Part shown: positions 1-7,340 of the stretch, in pieces | Layout: every line of letters starts with the position of its first letter | How positions within the stretch are numbered: position 1 is the first letter of the stretch | Assembly (NCBI GenBank): GCA_001801405.1 | Contig: MGXQ01000013.1 | Location: 700-12,621 of the forward strand | Length of the DNA: 11,922 nucleotides | Direction of reading: 5' to 3' | DNA from: Gammaproteobacteria bacterium RIFCSPHIGHO2_02_FULL_42_13 | Lineage (GTDB): Bacteria > Pseudomonadota > Gammaproteobacteria > UBA12402 | Translations under genes and position numbers: made by a program | The notes under the pieces: generated by a model | The model's database searches: none | What the model was told of the DNA's origin: nothing | Seen by the model: the letters and a program-made list of their open reading frames with translations, nothing else

Positions 1-1101
1 CTGCGAGATCACAACAAAGAGTATTGATGTATGTAAATTATATAGACTAATCAATGATAATGCAATAATAAAACCCACAGCACCTAGCTGCTGAAGAAAA
101 ATAAAACGCTGTGTTCGATCGCCCACATAACCACTTAATGGCGCAAACACACCCACAAACAAAGGGGAAATTAACAAGAACAAACCCACTATCGCCGGGT
201 TAAATAATTTAACGCTCATCAAATAATAAGGCAATAAAATTGAATTTATCATAGATATCAGATTCATAAAAAACATATTCACGGTGCCAAACAAAAAAGA
301 ATAAATTCGAAAAAGCGATAATGTAATAAAAGGCATGAGCACAGTTAATTCTCTTTTGATAAATAACGCACTAAAAACAAAAAACAGGATAACAAGTAAA
401 TAGGTAATATACCCCGCTCGCCATAATTCCTCGTGACTCAAAAGACTTAAAAATAACAATAAAGAAATCGCAAATAATCCCATCCCCGAAAAATCTATCT
501 GCTCCCTCGTGGTTTTTTCATCCTGTTTTAAATAGATAAATGTCCCCAAATATCCCAATAAGCCTATGGGAATGTTAATATAAAAAATCGAACGCCATCC
601 TAAAAATTGAATTAAAAATCCGCCTAAACTAGGTCCAACAATAGCACCACACGCAACAATCATTGAATTAATACCCAACGCACGCCCACGCAATGCTTGA
701 GGAAAAGTATGCATCAAAATGGCTTGCGTATTTGCTAATATAAAAGAAGCTCCAATCCCTTGTATCACGCGAAAAAAAATGAACTCATGAATTTGCGTCG
801 CAATGGAACATAAAAAAGAACCTATAATAAAAACAGCAATGCCAAACAGATAAGTTTGACGCTTAGAAAATACATCGCTCAACCGACCCGCAATTGGGAT
901 CATAAGACAGACAGCAAATAAATATGCCGTAATCAACCATTGAATGATCTGAAAGTTCACGTCAAAATAGTGAGACAATATCGGTAATGCGACATTAATG
1001 ACACCCGCATCAATAACGGCTAATGAAACAACAAACGCCGTAGACAAAAAAATCATCCATGGATTTGAAACGATTGTTCGTCGGGATAAAGCAGACAACA
1101 T
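1..1101 (-). CDS. MFS drug-efflux transporter, DHA2 (EmrB/QacA-like) family, partial (C-terminus beyond window)
   Basis: This is an inner-membrane proton-driven exporter, probably of toxic compounds. The reading frame is open from ATG at 1101 to the left edge, giving 367 codons without a stop. The N-terminus has a first membrane helix ending in DAGVINVALP, the usual DHA2 helix-1 signature. It is followed by a motif A-like loop GRLSDVFSKRQ (about residues 72-82), the RVIQGIGAS motif B, a motif C-like GAIVGPSLGG, and WRSIFYINIPIG, which is typical of EmrB/QacA proteins. The translation is hydrophobic throughout, as expected for 12-14 helices; the family usually has about 480-520 residues, so the last quarter is missing. 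A weak ribosome binding site (TTAGGT, 9-10 bases upstream) sits at the edge of the 178-bp palindrome. No emrA-like adaptor gene is visible. The substrate cannot be told from sequence. Confidence 0.88.
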   Translation of the reverse strand, partial: MLSALSRRTIVSNPWMIFLSTAFVVSLAVIDAGVINVALPILSHYFDVNFQIIQWLITAYLFAVCLMIPIAGRLSDVFSKRQTYLFGIAVFIIGSFLCSIATQIHEFIFFRVIQGIGASFILANTQAILMHTFPQALRGRALGINSMIVACGAIVGPSLGGFLIQFLGWRSIFYINIPIGLLGYLGTFIYLKQDEKTTREQIDFSGMGLFAISLLLFLSLLSHEELWRAGYITYLLVILFFVFSALFIKRELTVLMPFITLSLFRIYSFLFGTVNMFFMNLISMINSILLPYYLMSVKLFNPAIVGLFLLISPLFVGVFAPLSGYVGDRTQRFIFLQQLGAVGFIIALSLISLYNLHTSILFVVISQ

Positions 1102-1116
1102 GTCAATACTACCTAA

Positions 1117-1294
1117 GGGTCTGTTACAAAATAACTTGAACATCTAGCCTCCCATCTTGGCAGCATCTTTAAACGTTCTTCATTCAGAAAAACACTTACA
1201 TAGTAAAACTATGCGCGTATTTTTCTTCAATCAGAACGTTTAAATCTGCTACCAATCTGGGCGCTATATGTCCAAGTTGTTTTGTAACAGACCC
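1117..1294. repeat. 178-bp near-perfect palindrome, MITE-like element
   Basis: The two ends are exact inverted copies for 15 bases (GGGTCTGTTACAAAA at 1117-1131 and its complement at 1280-1294). The inverted match continues with scattered mismatches and about one gap through both arms to a centre CATAGT-AAA-ACTATG (1199-1213). The whole element can therefore fold into one long hairpin. TAA flanks both ends (1114-1116 and 1295-1297), which fits a 3-bp target-site duplication. It has no coding capacity. Short size, terminal inverted repeats and a direct-repeat flank are the marks of a miniature inverted-repeat transposable element. The ends loosely resemble IS6-type ends, but the family assignment is open. 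It lies 15 bp upstream of the efflux gene start, so it forms that gene's leader. Confidence 0.7.
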
Positions 1295-1455
1295 TAAACT
1301 CTATACGGGTCAAAATATAACCACTCATTTACTCTCTATTTTGAGAAAAAAGCAACTATTTTTTTTAACTTCTTTTTAAAAATAAATGTAATCTCGGGCA
1401 CAAAAAGCATTACAATTCGCTTGGGTTATAGTAACCCTACAAAAGGAGAAAGACT
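1295..1455. other. AT-rich spacer with two small inverted repeats, probable leader of the 20-codon gene
   Basis: There is no gene here. It contains long T and A runs (about 1359-1386), an inverted repeat TGTAAT (1387-1392) / ATTACA (1409-1414), and a perfect hairpin GGGTTA-TAG-TAACCC (1423-1437). TACAAT at 1411-1416 or TATAGT at 1427-1432 could serve as a plus-strand -10 box, but neither has a good -35 box. If TACAAT is used, transcription would start near 1423 and the mRNA would begin with the GGGTTA hairpin. No confident minus-strand promoter for the efflux gene was found. Confidence 0.4.
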
Positions 1456-1518
1456 ATGAGTTGTTGTCCTAGCAAAAAAGATGGTAATGACAAAGGAACA
1501 GACAAAAAAAAGAAATAA
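1456..1518 (+). CDS. Putative Cys/Lys-rich microprotein (20 aa)
   Basis: This short ORF begins with ATG at 1456 and ends with TAA at 1516-1518. It is preceded by a strong ribosome binding site, AAGGAG at 1443-1448, with 7 bases of spacing. The peptide starts MSCCPSKK, has a polar Asp/Gly/Asn middle and ends in four lysines. The Cys-Cys pair at residues 3-4 could bind metal, be oxidised or be modified; this is conjecture. A hairpin-plus-T-run terminator follows 75 bp downstream, so ORF, ribosome site and terminator form a complete small transcription unit between two genes on the opposite strand. The family is not recognised. The lysine tail is encoded by eight consecutive A residues (1504-1511). 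It could alternatively be the coding part of a small RNA. Confidence 0.5.
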   Translation: MSCCPSKKDGNDKGTDKKKK

Positions 1519-1546
1519 TCTTTGATTTGTCTTAACAATCCTGTTT

Positions 1547-1570
1547 AATAAAAACACTCTTAACTGAGTG
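1547..1570 (-). terminator. Intrinsic terminator of the ftsK-lolA-rarA operon
   Basis: Read on the minus strand, CACTC, a 6-base loop and GAGTG are followed directly by TTTTTATT (1554-1547). It lies about 80 bp past the rarA stop codon. The stem is short; an outer AACACT/AGTGTT pairing reaching to 1583 is an alternative fold. Confidence 0.5.
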
Positions 1571-1593
1571 GTAATAATAGTGTTAACCATCGG

Positions 1594-1633
1594 ACATTAC
1601 GCAGCTGTGTTGCAGTTGCGTAATGTTGTTTTT
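1594..1633 (+). terminator. Intrinsic terminator after the 20-codon ORF
   Basis: A 14-bp stem (1594-1607 paired with 1613-1626, one G-U pair) with a 5-base loop TGTTG is followed by TGTTTTTG on the plus strand. It is a typical rho-independent terminator for the plus-strand microprotein transcript. The same hairpin would also form in the rarA mRNA, but without a T run on that side. Confidence 0.72.
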
Positions 1634-1647
1634 GACGTCAGTTGTGT

Positions 1648-2952
1648 TTATGTTTTGTCTAATTCGCGTAGTTTAGCGAGCTTTTCTTTGATTTTGATCT
1701 CAAGACCGCGATCGACAGGCTCGTAATAATGGCCTCGTGGCATCCCCTCAGGAAAATAATTTTCACCCGCCGCATAAGCATTGGGTTCATCATGCGCATA
1801 ACGATAATTTTTGCCATATCCTAACCCTTTCATGAGTTTTGTCGGCGCATTGCGAATATGTAACGGCACTTCTAACGTGCCGTATTCTTTAACATCATGC
1901 ATTGCTTTTTTCATCGCAATATAAACCGCATTGCTCTTTGCCGCACAAGCCATATAAACAAGCGCTTGTGCTATTGCTAACTCTCCTTCTGGACTGCCCA
2001 ATCGTTCGTAGGTATCCCAAGCATTTAATGTTAACTGCAATGCACGCGGATCGGCATTGCCAATGTCTTCACTCGCCATGCGCACAATACGTCGAGCAAG
2101 ATATAATGGATCACAACCACCATCTAGCATGCGCGCAAACCAATATAATGCAGCATCCGGATCAGATCCACGTACCGATTTATGCAGCGCAGAAATCTGA
2201 TCATAAAAATATTCGCCTCCTTTATCAAAACGTCGCCAACCGTGCCGAATAACTTCTTTTATAATATCTTCTGTTATCTCAACTTGATCTTCACCGGTGC
2301 GTGCAAAATCAATCGCGACTTCTAAAAAATTTAACGCACGCCGCGCATCGCCGTCGGCTGTTTGCGCTAACAGTTGACGAAACCTGTCTGGAAAATTAAT
2401 TTTTTGCTCACCAAACCCATTATCTTTATCTGTTAAAGCACGATCGATGATGTCTAATATATTTTCTTCGGACAACATTTTTAACACATACACACGTGTG
2501 CGCGATAACAACGCGTTATTGATTTCAAATGAAGGATTTTCGGTTGTCGCACCGATCAATGTCACTGTGCCATCTTCAACATAGGGCAAAAAAGCATCTT
2601 GCTGCGCTTTGTTAAAACGATGCACTTCGTCGACAAACAAAACGGTTGCTTGTTTTATTTCTCGCGCTTGTTGCGCACGCGCCACAATTTCGCGAATATC
2701 TTTAACACCGGCCAATACTGCAGAAATCTGTTCGAACCGCGCTTTCGCGCTGCCCGCTAAAATTTTTGCCAAGGTTGTTTTGCCCGTGCCCGGCGGCCCC
2801 CAAAAAATCATCGAATGCAATAAGCCATTTTCAATAGCGGCACGCAAGGGTTTGCCGACGGCTAATAAATGTTCTTGTCCGACATATTCATTAATCGTTT
2901 TAGGACGTAAACGTGCCGCTAATGGCGCGAATGTATCAGATGTTTTATTCAT
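1648..2952 (-). CDS. rarA: Replication-associated recombination protein RarA (MgsA), AAA+ ATPase
   Basis: RarA is a clamp-loader-like AAA+ ATPase that acts at stalled replication forks with single-strand binding protein. It has 434 residues (E. coli 447). The N-terminus LAARLRPKTINEYVGQEHLL is the family hallmark. Walker A is GPPGTGKTT (52-60), Walker B is LFVDEV followed by HRFNKAQQD (105-118), and a sensor 1/arginine-finger segment TENPSFEINNALLSR is at about 137-151. Sensor 2 is GDARRALN. The C-terminal tetramerisation part includes KSVRGSDPDAALYW and the segment KEYGTLEVPLHIRNAPTKLM. The start ATG overlaps the lolA stop in an ATGA arrangement, and AGGG lies 5-6 bases upstream, so translation is probably coupled to lolA. 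In E. coli serS follows rarA; here the operon ends with a terminator instead. Confidence 0.97.
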   Translation of the reverse strand: MNKTSDTFAPLAARLRPKTINEYVGQEHLLAVGKPLRAAIENGLLHSMIFWGPPGTGKTTLAKILAGSAKARFEQISAVLAGVKDIREIVARAQQAREIKQATVLFVDEVHRFNKAQQDAFLPYVEDGTVTLIGATTENPSFEINNALLSRTRVYVLKMLSEENILDIIDRALTDKDNGFGEQKINFPDRFRQLLAQTADGDARRALNFLEVAIDFARTGEDQVEITEDIIKEVIRHGWRRFDKGGEYFYDQISALHKSVRGSDPDAALYWFARMLDGGCDPLYLARRIVRMASEDIGNADPRALQLTLNAWDTYERLGSPEGELAIAQALVYMACAAKSNAVYIAMKKAMHDVKEYGTLEVPLHIRNAPTKLMKGLGYGKNYRYAHDEPNAYAAGENYFPEGMPRGHYYEPVDRGLEIKIKEKLAKLRELDKT

Positions 2953-3584
2953 GATTTCCCTGTCGTCTGATCAATCACATCCACGCCAGCGGGCGCTTGA
3001 AAATCAAACATGATTGAATCTAATTTAGGATTAATTCGAACATCCGTAAATCGTATAATCGTATGCTGACCCAATGGACTATCGAGCTGCATTTGCAATA
3101 ATTGATCGTCGTAAAATCCTAAAATAATATCGCCGAATAAATCACTTTTTTGTTTCGGCCTCAAATCAAACCAATTACCATCTTTATAATGTTTATCATA
3201 GCTAATATTAAAATTATCTTTTAAATACGCGTGTGAATGCGTCAATAAATACACCGGCGTTTGGCTAATGCTCTCTTGTAAATCGCGAACCGTTACTTGT
3301 TCCAAATCGGGTTCATAAATCCAAAGTTGTTGGCCATTTGTCACAATGACTTGTGCCATCGGTTTTTGAACATGCCAATAAAATTTACCAGGACGCAAAA
3401 TAGCCATTTCACCCGTGAGTTTTTGCAACATCTTTCCACTATCGCTCACCACTGTTTGCGAAAAATTCGCTTGCATGCTTTTGAAACTGGATAGCCGATT
3501 TTGCAAATCACGGCTGGCAGATTTACTGAAACCAATCGATGAAAAACACAATAAAAAAATAATAGCAACAATTTTTTGTTTCAT
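2949..3584 (-). CDS. lolA: Outer-membrane lipoprotein carrier protein LolA
   Basis: LolA is the periplasmic chaperone that takes lipoproteins from the LolCDE complex and hands them to LolB at the outer membrane. It has 211 residues, close to the usual 200-210. Residues 1-20 form a signal peptide (MKQK, hydrophobic core, cleavage near GFS-KS or slightly later). The start of the mature part, LSSFKSMQANFSQTV, is typical. The segment ILRPGKFYWHVQKP (62-75) holds the conserved Arg (R64) that aligns with E. coli mature Arg43, followed by QQLWIYEPDLEQVTV and the TPVYLL motif. The start is supported by an AGGTAGG ribosome site upstream. It lies between ftsK (124 bp upstream) and rarA (4-bp overlap), the conserved gammaproteobacterial order. 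Confidence 0.95.
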   Translation of the reverse strand: MKQKIVAIIFLLCFSSIGFSKSASRDLQNRLSSFKSMQANFSQTVVSDSGKMLQKLTGEMAILRPGKFYWHVQKPMAQVIVTNGQQLWIYEPDLEQVTVRDLQESISQTPVYLLTHSHAYLKDNFNISYDKHYKDGNWFDLRPKQKSDLFGDIILGFYDDQLLQMQLDSPLGQHTIIRFTDVRINPKLDSIMFDFQAPAGVDVIDQTTGKS

Positions 3585-3603
3585 AGCGTATTACCTACCT
3601 TAC

Positions 3604-3698
3604 GCAGCTCAGAGCTGCTGAAAATGGCATGTCCAAAACCCACGTCCCGACTGGCTTGCAGCAGCTCAGAGTGTGGCTTTGCGGAGCTAGAGAGCTGC
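3604..3698. repeat. GC-rich inverted/direct repeat cluster in the ftsK-lolA spacer
   Basis: The spacer between ftsK and lolA contains a perfect palindrome GCAGCTC-A-GAGCTGC (3604-3618). A second GCAGCTCAGAG at 3661-3671 is a direct copy of 3604-3614, and GAGCTGC at 3692-3698 pairs with the second copy. The stretch is visibly more GC-rich than other spacers here. No T run follows on the minus strand, so it is not a standard terminator. It may be a dispersed palindromic element or an RNA structure that tunes lolA expression within the operon. Confidence 0.5.
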
Positions 3699-3708
3699 AT
3701 GAATTCAA

Positions 3709-6036
3709 TTAATCAGATACCGGCGGCGGCGCTAAGACTTCGCGACTACCGTTCACGCCCATTTCAGTTACAACGCCAGCGCTTTCCATATCCTCTAACA
3801 TGCGCGCCGCACGGTTATAGCCAATCTTTAAACGTCGCTGCACATATGAAATCGACGCACGACGTGATTCCGTTACAATCGCAATCGCTTCATCATACAA
3901 CGGATCTTGCTCTGCTTCTTCCCCCGGCTCGCCATTTGTTGTTTCAACTGGATTTTCTAAAATTTCTTCATGATAATCCGGCTCGCCTTGCGCCTTCAAA
4001 TATTTTACCACACGATGCACTTCGTCATCAGCCACATAACCACCATGCACACGAATCGGATGTGACGTGCCCGGCGGCAAATACAACATATCACCATAAC
4101 CTAATAATTGCTCAGCCCCCGCTTGATCGAGAATCGTGCGTGAATCAATGCGTGATGATACGCGAAACGAAATGCGCGTTGGAATATTCGCTTTAATCAA
4201 CCCCGTAATCACATCCACCGATGGACGCTGCGTAGCTAAAATCATATGAATGCCAACTGCTCGAGCCTTTTGCGCAATACGTGTAATTAATTCTTCTACT
4301 TTATAACCCGTCACCATCATTAAATCCGCCAACTCGTCCACCACAATGATAATATTTGGCATGGTTTCTAGTTCTGGCGGCGCTTCTGCCTCAAGCGGCT
4401 TTACAACGGTGTTTAATAGCGGTTCGCCCTTGTCGCTCGCCTCTTTCACTTTTTGATTAAAGCCCGCCAAGTTTCTAACGCCGACTGATGCTAACAATTG
4501 ATAACGTCGCTCCATTTCGGCAATACACCATCGAAACGCGTTTGTCGCTTCGCGCATATCCGTCACCACCGGCGTTAATAAATGTGGCAATCCATCATAA
4601 ATGGATAACTCAAGCATTTTGGGATCCACCATAATAAGGCGCACTTGCTCGGGCGTTGCCTTAAATAAAATACTGAACAACATCGCATTAATACACATCG
4701 ATTTGCCAGACCCGGTTGTTCCCGCAATCAACACATGCGGCATTTTTCCTAAATCGACGACCACCGGATACCCACTAATGTCTTTACCCAATGTTAAGGT
4801 TAAAGGCGAAAAGGCTTCTTGATAAGACGGCGTACTAAATAACTTCTTTAATCGAACAATCTCTCTATCGATATTCGGGAGCTCCAATCCAATCACGGAT
4901 TTGCCCGGAATTACTTCGACAATGCGTACGCTGCTCACTGACAACGATCTTGCCAAATCTTTAACCAATGATGAAATTTTACTCACCTTTAACCCTGGCG
5001 CTAACCGCAATTCAAATCGTGTAATCACAGGTCCCGGATGCACACCAACAACTGTAGCCTCAACGCCAAAATCTGTTAAATGCTGTTCAATCTCACGTGA
5101 CAGCGACTCTAAGTCCGCAGGTGAATATTTTTTAAGATTTTGCTGCTCTGGCTCATCGAGTAATGATAATGGCGGCAACTGACCTGGCTTTGCTTTAATC
5201 TCTTTATGTTTTACAAAATTATCATTACTAATCAATTTGTTGTCTTGTACTTTTAATGCTATTTCATGCTCTATACTCGGTGCCAATGGCTTAGATAGCA
5301 TTTCTGCTTCCGCCGTTTTTATAACGCGTTTTTTGTCTCTTCCACGATCACGCCAAGCCAAATATTTATAATGTAATCTACTAGAAGTTCGCGATATCTT
5401 TTTGAAAAATTTAAGTATTACATTCAAAAATATTTTACAAATACTGATCCATGACCAACCTGTGCACAAAGTAACTCCTATCAAGAAAAAAGCGATCAAT
5501 ATTAATCCAGTGCCATCTACATTGAGCAAGCCAATCAAATGCATGTCAATAAAATATCCAAAAATGCCGCCGAAATGAACTAAATAATTCTTGTCATAAA
5601 ATGATTGATAGAAGTCTAACAATGCGCAAGCTGACAAAAGGGACAAAATAAAACCACCAATGCGCCACAATTGGTGAGAATCTGCCGCCCCCTCTTCTTC
5701 ACCCGCTTTTTTGAACAAAATAAACCAACCTGAGCTGGCTAGTAACACGGGCAAAATATAGGCCACATAACCAAACAGTGAAATAAATACATCCGCTACC
5801 CAAGCCCCTACGCGACCGCCTGCATTTACAATCATGCCACCTGCTCCAGACGTTGACCACCCTGGATCACTGCTATGATATGTACTCAACGCAACCAATA
5901 AATAGGCCGAAATGGCTAGTAATAATATCCACACGCCCTCTCTCACGCGATTTTTTGCAACCAGCACAATCCCCTCTTGCTCATCGGATTGCTGTTTCCG
6001 AACTCCTGCTTGTTTTTTCAACACTCTCTCCACCAA
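3709..6036 (-). CDS. ftsK: DNA translocase FtsK (short-linker form)
   Basis: FtsK anchors at the division septum and pumps DNA so that XerCD can resolve chromosome dimers at dif. It has 775 residues. About four membrane helices lie at 35-52, 80-102, 124-143 and 172-192. A short charged linker (about 205-300) is followed by the alpha/beta motor: GVHPGPVITRFE, Walker A GTTGSGKS (439-446), Walker B IIIVVDELADL (562-572) and LATQRPSVDVITGLIKANIPTR-type sequence (600-621). A winged-helix gamma domain (about 711-770) with SISYVQRRLKIGYNRAA recognises KOPS. E. coli FtsK has 1329 residues; the difference is in the linker. The coordinates use TTG at 6036, which lacks a ribosome site. TTG at 6021, six bases after GGAG (6031-6028), or GTG at 6033 is at least as likely. 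It is first gene of the ftsK-lolA-rarA operon and divergent from trxB. Confidence 0.97.
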   Translation of the reverse strand: MVERVLKKQAGVRKQQSDEQEGIVLVAKNRVREGVWILLLAISAYLLVALSTYHSSDPGWSTSGAGGMIVNAGGRVGAWVADVFISLFGYVAYILPVLLASSGWFILFKKAGEEEGAADSHQLWRIGGFILSLLSACALLDFYQSFYDKNYLVHFGGIFGYFIDMHLIGLLNVDGTGLILIAFFLIGVTLCTGWSWISICKIFLNVILKFFKKISRTSSRLHYKYLAWRDRGRDKKRVIKTAEAEMLSKPLAPSIEHEIALKVQDNKLISNDNFVKHKEIKAKPGQLPPLSLLDEPEQQNLKKYSPADLESLSREIEQHLTDFGVEATVVGVHPGPVITRFELRLAPGLKVSKISSLVKDLARSLSVSSVRIVEVIPGKSVIGLELPNIDREIVRLKKLFSTPSYQEAFSPLTLTLGKDISGYPVVVDLGKMPHVLIAGTTGSGKSMCINAMLFSILFKATPEQVRLIMVDPKMLELSIYDGLPHLLTPVVTDMREATNAFRWCIAEMERRYQLLASVGVRNLAGFNQKVKEASDKGEPLLNTVVKPLEAEAPPELETMPNIIIVVDELADLMMVTGYKVEELITRIAQKARAVGIHMILATQRPSVDVITGLIKANIPTRISFRVSSRIDSRTILDQAGAEQLLGYGDMLYLPPGTSHPIRVHGGYVADDEVHRVVKYLKAQGEPDYHEEILENPVETTNGEPGEEAEQDPLYDEAIAIVTESRRASISYVQRRLKIGYNRAARMLEDMESAGVVTEMGVNGSREVLAPPPVSD

Positions 6037-6038
6037 TA

Positions 6039-6082
6039 TTTACAAAACAATTCTTTACTATATCATTAATCTAAAGCAGAGG
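6039..6082 (+). promoter_or_regulatory. Putative trxB promoter and ribosome binding site
   Basis: TTTACA (6039-6044), a 16-bp spacer and TATCAT (6061-6066) form a plausible sigma70 promoter in the 53-bp gap between the divergent ftsK and trxB genes. The ribosome site AGAGG (6078-6082) lies 7 bases before the trxB ATG. The leader would be very short. No clear -35/-10 pair was found for ftsK on the other strand. Confidence 0.45.
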
Positions 6083-6089
6083 TAATACT

Positions 6090-7052
6090 ATGTCTACACA
6101 TCATCGCTTGATTATTTTGGGCGCAGGACCTGCAGGTTTAACAGCAGCAATTTATGCCGCTCGCGCAAATTTAGAACCCACGTTAATCACCGGAATTCAA
6201 CCGGGTGGTCAATTAATGACAACAACGGTCGTTGATAATTGGCCTGGCGAAACCGATGGCATTCAAGGTCCAGACTTAATGGAAAATATGCTCGCGCACG
6301 CCAAACGACTCAATACAAACATCATTAACGATCACATCCAATCGACCCATCTCAAATCACATCCCTTTGAATTAGTCGGCGACACAGAAAGCTATACCTG
6401 CGATGCATTAATCGTTGCAACCGGCGCATCAGCAAAATATTTAGGATTATCGTCAGAAGAAAAATACAAAGGCAAAGGCGTATCCGCTTGTGCAACTTGT
6501 GATGGATTTTTCTTCCGCAATCAAAAGGTCGCGGTTATCGGCGGCGGCGATACAGCGGTCACGGAAGCATTATATCTTGCAAATATCGCCTCTGAGGTCA
6601 TCGTTGTGCACCGACGCGATAAGTTGCGCGCAGAAAAAACCTTGACGCGTCAATTACAAAACACTAAAAACGTCACACTTGAATGGAATTCTGTTGTAGA
6701 AGAAATCTTGGGTGATCACAAGGGCGTCAATGGCATGCGCATCAAAAACGTCAACACAAACAAGACAAAAAACATTGATTTACAAGGTGTATTCATTGCA
6801 ATCGGACACACACCCAATACCCATATTTTTGAACATCAACTCGATATGAAGCACGGCTATATCACGGTAAACAGCGGCATCTCTGGTCATGCGACAACGA
6901 CCAGCATCCCCGGTGTTTTCGCCGCAGGCGATTGCGCGGATAGCATCTATCGTCAAGCAATTACCTCGGCAGGAACCGGCTGTATGGCAGCGCTGGATGC
7001 AGAGAAGTATTTGGTTTCGAAACTATTTACCTCAAACCTTTATCAGGTATAA
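6090..7052 (+). CDS. trxB: Thioredoxin reductase (NADPH)
   Basis: This cytoplasmic flavoenzyme passes electrons from NADPH through FAD and a disulfide to thioredoxin. It has 320 residues, the usual length. The FAD-binding GAGPAG is at 11-16. The redox-active pair is CATC (134-137) within VSACATCDGFFF. The NADPH-binding GGGDTA is at 151-156, with HRRDKLRA (174-181) as the phosphate-binding segment. The second FAD motif GVFAAGDCAD (275-284) is followed by RQAITSAGTGCMAALDAEKYL. All catalytic residues are present. It is divergent from ftsK; in E. coli lrp sits between them, and that gene is absent here. The stop codon overlaps the infA promoter. Confidence 0.98.
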   Translation: MSTHHRLIILGAGPAGLTAAIYAARANLEPTLITGIQPGGQLMTTTVVDNWPGETDGIQGPDLMENMLAHAKRLNTNIINDHIQSTHLKSHPFELVGDTESYTCDALIVATGASAKYLGLSSEEKYKGKGVSACATCDGFFFRNQKVAVIGGGDTAVTEALYLANIASEVIVVHRRDKLRAEKTLTRQLQNTKNVTLEWNSVVEEILGDHKGVNGMRIKNVNTNKTKNIDLQGVFIAIGHTPNTHIFEHQLDMKHGYITVNSGISGHATTTSIPGVFAAGDCADSIYRQAITSAGTGCMAALDAEKYLVSKLFTSNLYQV

Positions 7053-7053
7053 T
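7026..7053 (+). promoter_or_regulatory. infA promoter overlapping the 3' end of trxB
   Basis: TTTACC (7026-7031), a 16-bp spacer and a perfect TATAAT (7048-7053) lie across the trxB stop codon. Transcription would start near 7060, giving a leader of about 24 bases with the ribosome site AGGAA (7074-7078) before infA. This allows infA to be made independently of trxB. Confidence 0.62.
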
Positions 7054-7083
7054 GTCTGCATTCTAAACATGCTAGGAATTACT

Positions 7084-7326
7084 ATGTCGAAAGGTGATCA
7101 CATTGAAATGAAGGGGACTGTGACGGATGTCCTTCCCAACACAACGTTTCGAGTTAAACTCGAAAATGGTTATACCGTCACCGCTCATATTTCGGGGCGC
7201 ATGCGCAAAAACTATATCCGCATTTTAAACGGCGATGACGTGATCGTTGAACTGACCCCTTATGATCTTTCCAAAGGCCGCATTATCTTCCGCGGCAAAG
7301 AACGGAAAGAAGAGAAAAAAGATTAG
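7084..7326 (+). CDS. infA: Translation initiation factor IF-1
   Basis: IF-1 binds the ribosomal A site during initiation together with IF-2 and IF-3. The 80-residue protein is one S1-like OB-fold: MSKGDHIEMKGTVTDVLPN, TFRVKLENGY, HISGRMRKNYIRIL and VELTPYDLSKGRIIFR, all strongly conserved. The usual length is 72, so this copy carries an added charged tail KERKEEKKD after the normal end. The start at 7084 is chosen because it matches the family N-terminus and follows AGGAA by 5-6 bases; the same frame is open upstream to 6889, but that part overlaps trxB in another frame. It meets clpA tail to tail with 14 bp between the stops, as in E. coli, but without the serW tRNA found there. Confidence 0.97.
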   Translation: MSKGDHIEMKGTVTDVLPNTTFRVKLENGYTVTAHISGRMRKNYIRILNGDDVIVELTPYDLSKGRIIFRGKERKEEKKD

Positions 7327-7340
7327 CCTATTACAATGTA

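Noticed and set aside
3576..4196. 206-codon plus-strand frame
   Set aside because: It is antisense to ftsK and the repeat spacer and shows no protein-like composition or ribosome site; a shadow of ftsK.
6889..7083. N-terminal extension of infA (145-residue frame)
   Set aside because: The added part overlaps trxB in another frame; IF-1 begins at 7084 with its own ribosome site and the family N-terminus.
7327..7340. tRNA-Ser gene between infA and clpA, as in E. coli
   Set aside because: Only 14 bp separate the two stops, so there is no room for a tRNA.
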